From contig CAMDLO010000006.1 in assembly GCA_945901765.1 (NCBI GenBank), positions 1 through 57,845 on the forward strand: DNA of 57,845 bases. Reading direction: 5' to 3'. The DNA comes from Cyanobium sp. NIES-981 (GTDB lineage Bacteria > Cyanobacteriota > Cyanobacteriia > PCC-6307 > Cyanobiaceae). Each line of letters opens with the position of its first letter. The first letter of the stretch is position 1. The notes under the pieces are model-generated. The model worked only from the letters and a program-made list of their open reading frames with translations, was not told the DNA's origin and did not search any database. Positions 8,061-16,364 of the stretch are shown piece after piece. The position numbers were made by a program, and so were the translations under genes.

Positions 8061-8120
8061 GTGATTGCTGTGGTGATTGCTGTTGTGTCTGCTGTGGTGA
8101 TTGCTGTGGTGATTGCGGTT
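8061..8120. repeat. Five 12-bp tandem repeats between tyrA and the DinG-like gene
   Basis: Five consecutive 12-bp units with consensus GTGATTGCTGTG fill 8061-8120; units 1 and 4 are identical and the others differ at one to three positions. The array lies in the divergent intergenic region and contains no convincing gene. Confidence 0.8.
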
Positions 8121-8195
8121 GCCAGGGCTGTGGTGCTGGTTGCTGCAGTGTGATCCCGCCAGCTCCCTACGATTGTGCTCACCGGCTGACAGCGA

Positions 8196-9638
8196 GTGCT
8201 TGAGGCCCGCGCCCATGACCAGCTCAAGGCTCTGCTTCGTCACGAGGGAGCTGGTCGCTGGCCCCATCACCTCAGCCTCACCCGCCTGGTGGGACGGAGC
8301 CTGCGCCGGCAGGATCACACGCTGGTTCGCCTGGTGCCCGGTACAGATCCAAGCTGGCTGATCGGCCTGCTGGTACCCCTCGCCCTCAGCGAAGCGCCAC
8401 TGGCACTGGTGGTGAGCGAACCCCTGCGCCAGCGACTGCTGCGGGTGGAGCTGCCGCGGCTGAAAGCCGCCGATCCCGACCTGGCCTTGCCTTGTTTCGA
8501 AGGAGACGACCCTGGTGACAGCCGGGTGTGGCTTCTGAACCACCAGCAGCTGGTGCAGGCGTGGCAACAGAACCGCCTCGGGGGGCGTCAGCTGGTGATT
8601 CCGGAAGTTGAGCAACTGGATGAGCAGCTGCGGCAGGCCCTGGAGATCCGGCTTGCCCCCGAGCACTGGGAACAGCTGCGCCGCGCCCATCCCCGGATTG
8701 AAGCCGCCCTGCTGGAGATCCACCAGCGCCTCAACCAACGCATCCTCAGCCATCCCCGCACCCCTGATGGCCTGGTGCCGATCGCCGACGATGCCGAGGC
8801 GCCGCTGCGCCATCTGCTCGCCCTACTGGGCAGCCTGCCGGACCCCTGGCAGCGCTGGCGCGAGCAAGCAGGCCAGGGCTGGACCAGCATGGCCCAGCGG
8901 GACGCGCGGCTGCTGCAGTGGACACTGCAGCGGCAACCACTGGAACCGCTTCAGACCTTGAGCGGCCTGCTCCAGCAGCGCGGGGCGGTGCTGATCGGCC
9001 AGCTCGGACCTGACAGCACTGCGCCCGCTCTGCTCGGCCTGGACCCTGACGTGTGCGTCGAGCTTGGCGATCCTCCGCTTGCCGATCCCCTGCCCGTCTA
9101 TGCGCCGCTGCGCCAACCGCTGCCCAACAGCCCTGATTACAGCGAGCATCTGCTGAGCCAGTGCCGACGGCTGGTGCTGGGCCAGGCTGGTCTCTCCGTG
9201 GTGCTGCTCGACGACAACCTTCTGCGCCACCGACTGGCCAGTGGCCTGGCAGCCGAGTTCGGCCGTCGGGTTGTGGAGGAGACCACAGCACCGGACAGCA
9301 ATGGCGTGCTGTGCTGCCGCTGGCGCTGGTGGCTCGAGCATCAGTCGGCACTGCCGCTGCCCGATCAGGTGATCGTCGCCTTGCTGCCGATCGCCAGCCT
9401 GGAGGATCCCCTCACAGCAGCGCAGGTGCAGCGGCTGCGTCAACAGGGGCGCGACTGGTTCCGGGAGCGACTGCTGCCCGATGGTCTGACGCGGCTGCAG
9501 CTGGGTGTTGCCAGCCTCCGCCGCCATGGCGGGCGGTTGGCCATCCTCGATGGCCGGCTGCGCGGACGCAGCTGGGGCAGACAGGTGCTGCAGGCCCTGG
9601 ACCCCTGGCTGCAACTGAGTCGGCTGATGCCCCTGTGA
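8196..9638 (+). CDS. Degenerate DinG/Rad3-like helicase relative
   Basis: The 480-residue protein can be aligned by eye along the DinG/XPD helicase plan, but the catalytic motifs are altered. Where Walker A (GxGKT) is expected it reads GTDPSWLIGLLVPLAL (49-64). A motif-Ia-like LVVSEPLRQRLL follows at 71-82, and WLLNHQQLV (112-120) matches the family's TNH segment. The DEAH box position reads VIPEVEQLDE (134-143). The C-terminal LLPDGLTRLQLGVASLRR (426-443) and ILDGRL (450-455) match the DinG motif VI region, normally LPEA..QGxGRLIR and ILDxR. The four Fe-S cysteines are absent. I infer an ATPase-dead, possibly structural, relative. The start is GTG 8196. Confidence 0.65.
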   Translation: MLEARAHDQLKALLRHEGAGRWPHHLSLTRLVGRSLRRQDHTLVRLVPGTDPSWLIGLLVPLALSEAPLALVVSEPLRQRLLRVELPRLKAADPDLALPCFEGDDPGDSRVWLLNHQQLVQAWQQNRLGGRQLVIPEVEQLDEQLRQALEIRLAPEHWEQLRRAHPRIEAALLEIHQRLNQRILSHPRTPDGLVPIADDAEAPLRHLLALLGSLPDPWQRWREQAGQGWTSMAQRDARLLQWTLQRQPLEPLQTLSGLLQQRGAVLIGQLGPDSTAPALLGLDPDVCVELGDPPLADPLPVYAPLRQPLPNSPDYSEHLLSQCRRLVLGQAGLSVVLLDDNLLRHRLASGLAAEFGRRVVEETTAPDSNGVLCCRWRWWLEHQSALPLPDQVIVALLPIASLEDPLTAAQVQRLRQQGRDWFRERLLPDGLTRLQLGVASLRRHGGRLAILDGRLRGRSWGRQVLQALDPWLQLSRLMPL

Positions 9639-9732
9639 CCCTGCTCTGCCGCCAGCGGGGAGCCGTTGGGCAGGCAGGGAAGGCCAGGCTCTCTAGCCTG
9701 CGTTGCGTCATTGCAACTGACCGGTCCCGACC

Positions 9733-9981
9733 ATGGGAGAAGCCAAGCGCCGCCAGAGCCAGGGCCTACCACCGCGCCACCCGCGGCAGTCCCCCGAACG
9801 CGACGGTGATGCGGGGCCCCGTCTGGCGTCCTGGCTGCCGCTGAACCGCTCCCAGGCCGATCGGTTCGTGGCCATCACCACCAAAGGAGCCTGGATCGGC
9901 ATCGGCGCCCTGGTGGTCTTCTGGCTGACGGTGCGCTTCATCGGGCCGGCCGCCGGCTGGTGGACCCTGGCGGACGGCTGA
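9733..9981 (+). CDS. DUF2839 small membrane protein
   Basis: The 82-residue protein matches the cyanobacterial DUF2839 pattern: an N-terminal MGEAKRRxxxGLPPR, a charged linker, then TTKGAWIGIGALVVFWLTVRF as a single transmembrane helix (about 50-70) and a short WW-containing tail. The function is unknown. It is followed about 100 bp downstream by another cyanobacteria-restricted gene (DUF1815) in the same direction. Confidence 0.85.
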   Translation: MGEAKRRQSQGLPPRHPRQSPERDGDAGPRLASWLPLNRSQADRFVAITTKGAWIGIGALVVFWLTVRFIGPAAGWWTLADG

Positions 9982-10052
9982 AGCGCACAAACAAGCCAGC
10001 GACTCCCACCCGGAGCCAACCGAGCCCCAGCCCCAGATCCTGAAGAAAACAT

Positions 10053-10058
10053 TATGAT
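10053..10058 (+). promoter_or_regulatory. Candidate -10 element for the DUF1815 gene
   Basis: TATGAT, one mismatch from the sigma-70 -10 consensus, lies 25 bp before the ATG at 10083 in a locally AT-rich stretch. I see no good -35 at the right distance. Confidence 0.35.
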
Positions 10059-10082
10059 TGCCGGAACCGAGGCCTTCGAGCC

Positions 10083-10406
10083 ATGTTTCCCCGTCTGGCA
10101 GAGCAATACCGCAGCGTCGTGCAGGACCTGGTGATCAGCCTGCAGGCCCTCTCCCTGAGCCTGCAGGCCAGGGGACTGGCCGCCACCTGCTACACCTGTG
10201 GCGATGGGCGGGATGGCCAGGGTGCCTCGTTTGTCGCCAACCTGGGCGAAAACCACATGGTTCGCTTCCTGGTCTCCGATTTCGGGATCAGCTGGGTGGA
10301 GTCCCGCGACGGCCACGAACTCGTGAAGCTGGAGGGCGCTGAGGCGATCCAGGAACTGCAGCGCGTGAGCGAAGTACTCCAACAACCGGTCGCAGCGGCC
10401 CTCTGA
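10083..10406 (+). CDS. DUF1815 protein
   Basis: The 107-residue soluble protein matches the cyanobacterial DUF1815 family: MFPRLAEQYR at the start, a CYTCGDG motif near residue 38, ASFVANLGENHMVRFLVSDFG (about 50-70) and VKLEGAEAIQELQ near the C-terminus. The two cysteines in CYTC are a visible redox or metal possibility but no function is established. It converges on recA, with a GC-rich hairpin between the two genes. Confidence 0.87.
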   Translation: MFPRLAEQYRSVVQDLVISLQALSLSLQARGLAATCYTCGDGRDGQGASFVANLGENHMVRFLVSDFGISWVESRDGHELVKLEGAEAIQELQRVSEVLQQPVAAAL

Positions 10407-10462
10407 GCCGCGGCCCCAAAGTCGGCTGCTCCGACGACCTCATCGCTTCGCTGACGGGAAGT

Positions 10463-10480
10463 GGGGCCAGCAGAGGCCCC
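10463..10480. terminator. GC-only hairpin between DUF1815 gene and recA
   Basis: GGGGCC (10463-10468) and GGCCCC (10475-10480) form a perfect 6-bp stem with a 6-base loop in the 100-bp convergent gap. There is no T-run on either strand, so factor-independent termination is doubtful. Confidence 0.4.
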
Positions 10481-10506
10481 GCCCCGAAGGATTCAGCGAC
10501 GCCGAC

Positions 10507-11778
10507 TCAACCTGAGACAACTGCGGGCTCCGCCACTGCCGCCTTGGCAGCTGCAGCCAGCGGCTTCATGGAGTTGGCGGTGACCTCCAGACCCTCCATG
10601 AGCTTCTGGCGGGTCTGTTGCTCAATCTGTTGAGCCTGATCTGGATTCTGCTCCAGCCAGGTGATGGTGTTGTCGCGCCCTTGGCCGATGTTGTCCCCGT
10701 CGTAGCTGTACCAAGCTCCCTTGCGTGTCACCACACCGGTTTCTTCAGCCAGATCGAGCAAACAACCGAGGGTGCTGATGCCCCGGCCAAACAAGATGTC
10801 AAATTCAGCAATCCGAAAAGGTGGCGCAACTTTATTCTTGGCTACTTTAACCTTGGCACGGATACCATACTCCTCGGTTCCGCGCTTCAACGTCTGAATT
10901 CGGCGTATATCCAGTCGAACCGACGCATAAAACTTCAGAGCATTGCCGCCAGTGGTTGTCTCAGGGTTGCCATAGGTCACACCAATCTTTTGACGCAACT
11001 GGTTCAGAAAGATCACAGTGCAACCTGATTTGCCGATGTTACCCGTGATCTTGCGCATCGCCTGACTCATCAACCGGGCCTGGCTACCGACCGCGAGATC
11101 GCCCATCTCACCCTCAATCTCTGCACGGGGGGTGAGCGCCGCCACCGAATCGACCACCACGATGTCGACCGCAGCGGAGCGGACCAGCTGATCGACAATC
11201 TCCAGCGCCATCTCGCCGGTATCCGGCTGGGAAACCAACAGATTCTCGATGTCAACGCCCAGGGCAGCCGCATACACCGGGTCGAGCGCATGCTCCGCAT
11301 CCACAAAGGCCGCCACCCCTCCGCGCCGCTGCACCTCCGCGATGGCATGCAGGGTGAGCGTGGTCTTACCGGAGCTTTCCGGTCCGTAGACCTCCACAAC
11401 CCGACCCTTCGGATACCCGCCGCCCAGCGCCAGGTCGAGCGTGAGCGCGCCGGTGGGAACGGTTTCAACCCGCATCCGGGAGGCATCACCCAGGCGCATG
11501 ATCGAACCCTTGCCGAAATTGCGTTCGATCTGATTGAGAACGAGGCCAAGGGCCTTGTCCCGCTCAGCGGCAACCTTGGCCTCGGCGGCAGACAGGGCAG
11601 CAGGAGCGGGGCGGGACCCACTCAGCGAGGTGGCACCCGGCGCCGCACCACCGCCAGCGGCGGAAGCCGCACCACCGCCAGCGGCGGAAGCCGCAGTGGC
11701 CGGGGATCCTGTTGCGGAAGCAGGGGACGGGGCAGAAGGGCCGCCAGCAGAGCCGGTGACCTTGGAATCGGCGGGCAT
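10507..11778 (-). CDS. recA: RecA recombinase with Ala/Gly-rich N-terminal extension
   Basis: The 423-residue product is the strand-exchange ATPase and SOS co-protease. GPESSGKT at 132-139 is Walker [10 protein letters not shown] is the Walker B strand, and [27 protein letters not shown] is the L2 DNA-binding loop region. The conserved core starts near residue 66. Residues 1-65 are a low-complexity Ala/Gly/Pro/Ser extension containing a perfect 24-bp tandem duplication (11642-11689), so the protein is longer than the usual about 350 residues. A LexA-like box lies 138 bp upstream. Residues about 247-346 are encoded by a block much lower in GC than the rest. The start ATG 11778 gives MPADSKV; a longer frame exists but includes the promoter region. 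Confidence 0.96.
   Translation of the reverse strand: MPADSKVTGSAGGPSAPSPASATGSPATAASAAGGGAASAAGGGAAPGATSLSGSRPAPAALSAAEAKVAAERDKALGLVLNQIERNFGKGSIMRLGDASRMRVETVPTGALTLDLALGGGYPKGRVVEVYGPESSGKTTLTLHAIAEVQRRGGVAAFVDAEHALDPVYAAALGVDIENLLVSQPDTGEMALEIVDQLVRSAAVDIVVVDSVAALTPRAEIEGEMGDLAVGSQARLMSQAMRKITGNIGKSGCTVIFLNQLRQKIGVTYGNPETTTGGNALKFYASVRLDIRRIQTLKRGTEEYGIRAKVKVAKNKVAPPFRIAEFDILFGRGISTLGCLLDLAEETGVVTRKGAWYSYDGDNIGQGRDNTITWLEQNPDQAQQIEQQTRQKLMEGLEVTANSMKPLAAAAKAAVAEPAVVSG
11642..11689. repeat. Perfect 24-bp tandem duplication in recA
   Basis: Two identical 24-bp units lie in frame inside the recA N-terminal extension and encode the repeated segment AASAAGGG. In-frame repeat change would lengthen or shorten the linker by eight residues. 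Confidence 0.85.
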
Positions 11779-11915
11779 GGAATCGGAAGGAGAAAACAAC
11801 GGACCACAGATCTGATCTGGCGCGGCGACCCGTGATGGCCCCTGCTCCGGACAAGCATCCTGCGGCTTCCTGACAGCAAGTGCCACCAGGCGAGGCCAGC
11901 GTCTCAATCGCGCTT

Positions 11916-11929
11916 AGTACAGACGTACC
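11916..11929 (-). promoter_or_regulatory. Candidate LexA (SOS) box upstream of recA
   Basis: On the recA strand the sequence is GGTACGTCTGTACT, an imperfect palindrome that fits the cyanobacterial LexA pattern RGTACNNNDGTWCB as I recall it from published work. It lies 138 bp upstream of the recA ATG and 9 bp beyond the stop of the upstream HAD gene. That places it in the recA promoter region, where damage-inducible control would be expected. Confidence 0.6.
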
Positions 11930-11937
11930 CTAGCGGA

Positions 11938-12687
11938 TCAGGGCCACTGCGCCAGGGGGGTGGCGAACCGTTCCGGCTCGAGCCAGTGAATCGTGGCGGG
12001 CAGGTCCAGCCCATCCCGGGAACCGAGGTAGCCCCAGCTGGCCAGGTAGCAACGCACCGCGGCGAGATCCGGACGGGCGCAGACCAGTTCCAGGGTCGGG
12101 CGCCGGTCCTCCAGGAACCAGACCGGCCTGGACTGCTGCAGCAACCTGGCCAGCACATCGGGTTTACTGCCCTGCTCATGCCCGAAGAGGGCCCAGGGCT
12201 GCAGGCCGGCAGCATCGAGAATCTGGCGGGCAAACGCCTCACCCTTGGTGGTGAGCACCGCCCAGAGCGCGTCTTCGTCCTTCAACTGCCGCAGGCGCTG
12301 GAGCACACCGGGATACAGACGGTGCCGCGCCAACCAGCCGGCGCAGTCAGTGGCGATCGCGGCGGCACGCACCTGCTCAAGGGTCCGCTGCAACTGCGCC
12401 GGGGTCCAGCCCCAACGATCCAGAGCCTCCGCCAGCCATGTCGCGTACCCCGCCAGGGCCGCCTCCACCTGCGCGTCGGCACGCGACAGCTCGGCTGCCA
12501 CGAGAACCATCTCCCAGCCCTGATGAATCAGGGGCCGCAGCCGCACAAAGGCTTCAGGCAGGGTTTCGGGCAGCACAAGATTCGGAGCCAGATCCAGGGC
12601 CGCGCGCCTGGCCGACCACCAATACTCGGGCAGGCCATCAACGAGCACGCCGTCAAAGTCGCAGACCAGCAGCGGAGCAGGAGCCAT
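11938..12687 (-). CDS. HAD-superfamily hydrolase
   Basis: The 249-residue protein carries the HAD motifs: DFDGVLVDG from Asp10 (nucleophile Asp10, acid/base Asp12), VLTTKGE around Thr146 (motif II), Lys175 in GSKPD (motif III) and FLEDRRPTLE at 191-200 (motif IV acidic pair). The helical cap between about 20 and 125 marks a subclass I member. The substrate is not predictable; phosphatase activity is the family default. It reads toward recA, whose LexA-like box begins just after this gene ends. Confidence 0.85.
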   Translation of the reverse strand: MAPAPLLVCDFDGVLVDGLPEYWWSARRAALDLAPNLVLPETLPEAFVRLRPLIHQGWEMVLVAAELSRADAQVEAALAGYATWLAEALDRWGWTPAQLQRTLEQVRAAAIATDCAGWLARHRLYPGVLQRLRQLKDEDALWAVLTTKGEAFARQILDAAGLQPWALFGHEQGSKPDVLARLLQQSRPVWFLEDRRPTLELVCARPDLAAVRCYLASWGYLGSRDGLDLPATIHWLEPERFATPLAQWP

Positions 12688-12785
12688 CGATGGGAACGCG
12701 GAACCGGAAAGGGGAGCAGTACGCGCTCAGGCGCATAAGACGGGTCAGGCGCCAGCCGCTGCCCAGTGCAGGGATGGAAAAAACT

Positions 12786-12856
12786 GGGCCGCTAGGATTC
12801 GAACCTAGGAATGGCGGGACCAAAACCCGCTGCCTTACCGCTTGGCGACGGCCCAA
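12786..12856 (-). tRNA. tRNA-Gln (anticodon TTG)
   Basis: The reverse strand folds as a 71-nt cloverleaf. The acceptor stem is TGGGCCG/CGGCCCA, the D arm includes AAGCGGTAAGGC, the anticodon stem is GCGGG/CCCGC around the loop TTTTGGT (anticodon TTG), and the T arm is CCTAG-GTTCGAAT-CTAGG. CCA is not encoded. A run of six T follows directly, which could end transcription. Confidence 0.95.
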
Positions 12857-13000
12857 CGAAACCTGCCGAGAGGAGATCCCCCAAGGCTGTCTCCGCACCA
12901 GTGATCCAGTGCTTTGCTAGTTACCCACAGCGCCGGGCCCTTCGTCAACGTCCGCAGCAGCAGCGCCCGACTCTGCAACATCCGCAGCGCCACCAGCTCC

Positions 13001-13044
13001 CTGACTGCGACCTGAGGGCGGCCTGACTGCGACCTGAGGGCGGA
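13001..13044. repeat. 22-bp tandem duplication
   Basis: CTGACTGCGACCTGAGGGCG plus two bases is repeated twice at 13001-13022 and 13023-13044, differing only at the last base, with a decayed third copy after it. It lies in the 258-bp stretch between tRNA-Gln and the Ycf45-like gene, where I see no gene. Confidence 0.75.
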
Positions 13045-13114
13045 CTGACGACGGCCTGGCTGCGGCCTGGCGACAGATTGACGAACGGATGCCGCGAAAC
13101 GAGCTGGCGCCGGT

Positions 13115-14803
13115 TCAGGCCGGGAACACCCGCAACCGCCGCTGGGCTCCGAGACCGAATTCTGCCGTCCGCAGGCGGTAGCGCTCGGCCAGCTCCACCT
13201 GCTGCCGGCGCACCCAGTCGCTGCGGGGCAGCAGTTCCACCGGCTGCCCCTGGGCCAGCACCACCCGCTCCACCGCCAGTCTGCACTCCTCGAGCGCCGC
13301 CAGCGCGTCATCACCAGCGGCAGGCGCAGCCGCTAAAGGGGCGACGGCGGTGGCGTCGACCTGGGGCTCCCGCCGCTGCAGCAACCGTTCCAGGCCTCGC
13401 TGAAGCTGGTTCGGCGCAGCGCTCTTGATCACCAGGATCGGCAGCCCCAGCTCCTGCGCCTGTCGGCGCACATGGGGATCCCGGCCGAGCCGCTCCCGCA
13501 CGCTCAGCACCACATCGGCGAGCTCAACGCTGGCCACCAGATCCACCGGCAACTGCCGGGCCCGCACCACCTGCTCAAGTGGAGTACGGCTGATGCCGGC
13601 GGCGTACACCCGCAGAGGCAGGGGTCGCTCCGGCAGGGCAGGCAGGGGCCAAAGCGGTGCCGTCACCGCCGGCTCCTGGAGCTGGGGCTCGCCGATCCCG
13701 GTGCCGGTCGGGGTCGCCAGAGGGCGCGGCAGCGGTCGCAGAGGGGGCGAACGGAGGGGCTCAGCCTCCACCACGGCGCTCTCGGCCAGCCGCAGCCGAC
13801 CGCCACCATCCAGCTCCCGCACCTGGGGCCTGGCCTGCAGGCCCCGCAGCAAGGCATCCACGGTGGCCGCCACATCCGCATGGACAAGCCAGCGCCGGCG
13901 GCTGTGCATCTCCACCGCCATCGGAAACGTCGGTTCCGCCGCGCGCTCCAGAACGGTTTTCTGACTGCGGCGGCGGCGGGCCTCCTCATCCCCGAGAGTG
14001 ACCGACTGAATCCCCCCCACCAGATCGCTGAGAGTGGGATTCTTGATCAGGTTGGCCAGCTCGTTGCCATGGGCCGTGGCCACGAGCATCACCCCCCGCT
14101 CGGCAATCGTGCGCGCCGCCTGCGCCTCCAGTTCCGTGCCGATCTCGTCGATCACGATCACTTCAGGCATGTGGTTTTCCACCGCCTCGATCATCACCTG
14201 GTGCTGCAGCTCAGGCCGAGCCACCTGCATGCGGCGGGCGCGGCCGATGGCCGGGTGGGGGATGTCGCCGTCACCGGCGATCTCGTTGCTGGTGTCGATC
14301 ACCACCACCCGCTTCTCCAACTCATCGGCCAGCACCCGGGCGATCTCGCGCAGGGCCGTGGTCTTGCCCACGCCCGGCCTGCCCATCAACAGCAAGGAGC
14401 GGCCCGAATCCAGCAGATCGCGCACCATCGCCACCGTACCGAACACAGCCCGGCCCACCCGGCAGGTGAGGCCGACGATCTCGCCGCTGCGGTTGCGGAT
14501 GGCGCTGATGCGGTGCAGGGTTCGCTCGATGCCGGCCCGGTTATCGCCGCCGAAGGCCCCGAGCCGCTCCACCACTGCTGCCAGATCGGCCCGTTCCACC
14601 AGGGCCTCAGCCAGTGCCACAGAGCGACCTGGGTAGCGGGCTTCCGGAGCTCGCCCCAGATCCAGCACCACCTCCAGCAACTGGTCGCTGCCGGACTGCC
14701 CCCGCAGGGCGTCAGCCACGGCAACCGGCAACACATCCAGCAGCCGATCCAGGTCGTCGGTGATGCGTTCAGGCGGGGAAAACTGCAGTTCGGAGCCGGG
14801 CAC
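13115..14803 (-). CDS. Ycf45-like AAA ATPase with C-terminal R3H domain
   Basis: The 562-residue protein has a SpoIIIAA/Ycf45-type ATPase core. GRPGVGKTT at 141-149 is Walker A and [13 protein letters not shown] at 215-227 is Walker B, followed by the conserved ATAHGNEL and LIKNPTL segments. A Pro-rich linker follows at about 355-410. The last 60 or so residues (from [13 protein letters not shown], with [14 protein letters not shown]) look like an R3H single-stranded nucleic acid binding domain. Homologues are conserved in cyanobacteria and some plastids; no precise role is known. The GTG start at 14803 leads straight into the conserved ITDDLDRLL. It is 21 bp downstream of ldpA, so the genes are probably cotranscribed. 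Confidence 0.87.
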   Translation of the reverse strand: MPGSELQFSPPERITDDLDRLLDVLPVAVADALRGQSGSDQLLEVVLDLGRAPEARYPGRSVALAEALVERADLAAVVERLGAFGGDNRAGIERTLHRISAIRNRSGEIVGLTCRVGRAVFGTVAMVRDLLDSGRSLLLMGRPGVGKTTALREIARVLADELEKRVVVIDTSNEIAGDGDIPHPAIGRARRMQVARPELQHQVMIEAVENHMPEVIVIDEIGTELEAQAARTIAERGVMLVATAHGNELANLIKNPTLSDLVGGIQSVTLGDEEARRRRSQKTVLERAAEPTFPMAVEMHSRRRWLVHADVAATVDALLRGLQARPQVRELDGGGRLRLAESAVVEAEPLRSPPLRPLPRPLATPTGTGIGEPQLQEPAVTAPLWPLPALPERPLPLRVYAAGISRTPLEQVVRARQLPVDLVASVELADVVLSVRERLGRDPHVRRQAQELGLPILVIKSAAPNQLQRGLERLLQRREPQVDATAVAPLAAAPAAGDDALAALEECRLAVERVVLAQGQPVELLPRSDWVRRQQVELAERYRLRTAEFGLGAQRRLRVFPA

Positions 14804-14824
14804 CGACAGCGGCGGACAGGAGGA

Positions 14825-15829
14825 TCAGCACCGTTCTAGCCAGGGGGTCACCAGCTCCCGGGCCTGGGCGAGCGCCAGAGGCCAGAGATCGGCTGCCTGC
14901 AGCAGCGGCACTGCGCGGGCCTGGCTCTGCAGCAGCAACGGCTGCAGCAACCGCCGGGCCACCCCGCCGAAGGCGACACCAGCGCAATGGCCTGCATCGG
15001 CGCCGTGACGCTGCAGCTGCGCCAGGCTGCGCCTGTTGGTACCACCGGCCAGCTGCAGCGGCCCCGGCGGCAGCCTTCGACGCCGCCTCACCAGGAGCGC
15101 CACCGCTGCCCGCGCCGTGCCGTCCCCGACATCACCACTCATCGGCCGGCCATCCAGCTGCCAGAGAGGGCGGAAGCCAAGCCGCCGCAGAGCGCCGAAG
15201 CGCTGCCAGAGCTCGGCGGCACCCAGCTCCGCCGGGGCACTCACCGCCAGGCGACGCAGGGGCACACCACTGGCACGCACCTGCTCCAACCGCTGCCGGA
15301 AAGCCAGCTGGCGGCCGGGCTGGGTGTGCAGTTCAACCGCGTCGGGCTGGAGTTGGCGCAACAGCGGCGCCACTGAATCCGCCGCCAGAGCCTGGCCCCG
15401 TTCCTCGATCAACCCCAAGGGGCAGGCCGGCAGACAGCGACCACAGCCGTAGCAGCGCTCCGCGATCACACCGGTGGAAGCGGTGATGGCCAGGGCCGGG
15501 CACACCCGTTCGCAGGGGCGGGAACAACCGGGCGGGCAGTGGTCCGGCGCGAACCAGGCCTTGCGGAAGTGGGGGTCCTCTCCATCGCTGAGGCTGATCA
15601 TCAACCAGGGACGCGACGCGCCTCTGGCTTCGGCCCAGGCCAGGCCACGCCGCGCCGCCGCCACCACCGCCGCGTCGGCCGCCACATCCACACAGTGCAC
15701 CCCCGCCAGGGCATAGATCCCGGCGAGATCCTCGATCGCGGCCAGATCCTGATTGCTGGCGCCGCCGATCCACTTGACCCACCGGCCGGTGGCCAGCGCC
15801 CTCTCTCCCCGGTCAGCCTCGATCAGCAC
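14825..15829 (-). CDS. ldpA: LdpA, light-dependent period Fe-S protein
   Basis: The 334-residue protein matches LdpA, the redox-sensing Fe-S protein that feeds light and metabolic state into the cyanobacterial clock. It begins ALATGRWVKWIGGASNQDL (11-29) and contains DVAAD. It has two cysteine clusters: C98, C102, C106, C110 and then C126, C129, C132, C136, the latter a classic CxxCxxCxxxCP 4Fe-4S motif. The GTG at 15829 is preferred because the region further upstream does not look conserved. ndhN lies 79 bp upstream on the same strand, so both may be expressed together. Confidence 0.9.
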   Translation of the reverse strand: MLIEADRGERALATGRWVKWIGGASNQDLAAIEDLAGIYALAGVHCVDVAADAAVVAAARRGLAWAEARGASRPWLMISLSDGEDPHFRKAWFAPDHCPPGCSRPCERVCPALAITASTGVIAERCYGCGRCLPACPLGLIEERGQALAADSVAPLLRQLQPDAVELHTQPGRQLAFRQRLEQVRASGVPLRRLAVSAPAELGAAELWQRFGALRRLGFRPLWQLDGRPMSGDVGDGTARAAVALLVRRRRRLPPGPLQLAGGTNRRSLAQLQRHGADAGHCAGVAFGGVARRLLQPLLLQSQARAVPLLQAADLWPLALAQARELVTPWLERC

Positions 15830-15908
15830 GGCACCGGCACCGCCGCCACAACCAGCACCATGTTGAGGGCCTGGGCAGGGGAAGGCCCCACGGTCCCAGG
15901 CGGAGGAT

Positions 15909-16364
15909 TCACACCAGCTCCGCCAGCGGTTGCCAGCGCAGGGCGCGCGCACCACCCATCTCCACCACAAAACGAAGGCCAGGCCGTCGGGCACTCAGGG
16001 CGACCAGGGACCCCAGCTCCGCCCGGGACAGCACCTGCCCTTCCAGCAGCCAGACCACAATCGGCCCGGCAGTCTCCAGCAGAGAGCCAAGCAACGGCAT
16101 CACGCGCTGCACCTCACCGACGGCGGCACCCCGTCCCACACTCTGATGGCCCAGGTGGGGAGGGCGAACACCATGGAGCTGAAGCAGGGTGGCCTCGGGG
16201 TCACCGAGACCTCGCGCCGATGTGATCTGAGCGCGGTAACCGGCCGCCCTCAGGCGTCGCAGCAAACGGGTCTCAGCACCCCCCTCCAGAGGGGCGTAAA
16301 GAGCAAGCGCACCGGCCCGCTCCAGCTCCTGGCGAAAACCGCGGCCTGAGAGCAGGAGGGGCAT
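15909..16364 (-). CDS. ndhN: NAD(P)H-quinone oxidoreductase subunit N
   Basis: The 151-residue product is the oxygenic-photosynthesis-specific NDH-1 subunit N, which helps join the peripheral arm to the membrane arm in cyclic electron flow. Visible family motifs are LLSGRGF at the start, [11 protein letters not shown] (about 18-28), [25 protein letters not shown] and the C-terminal VVEMGG..RWQPL. ATG 16364 is preceded by a good ribosome-binding site (AAAGGAGA) at 13-20 bp, which settles the start. It is divergent from the ribosomal cluster. Confidence 0.95.
   Translation of the reverse strand: MPLLLSGRGFRQELERAGALALYAPLEGGAETRLLRRLRAAGYRAQITSARGLGDPEATLLQLHGVRPPHLGHQSVGRGAAVGEVQRVMPLLGSLLETAGPIVVWLLEGQVLSRAELGSLVALSARRPGLRFVVEMGGARALRWQPLAELV

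Noticed and set aside
7990-8120. Repeat arrays as a CRISPR locus
   Set aside because: Units of 15 and 12 bp are directly adjacent with no spacers, and no cas gene is present.
12438-12920. A 160-codon frame containing GPLGFEPRNGGTKTRC
   Set aside because: This is tRNA-Gln read as protein, joined to antisense HAD sequence.
13472-14839. A 455-codon plus-strand frame opposite the Ycf45-like gene
   Set aside because: It is an antisense shadow; the minus-strand frame carries Walker A, Walker B and the R3H domain.
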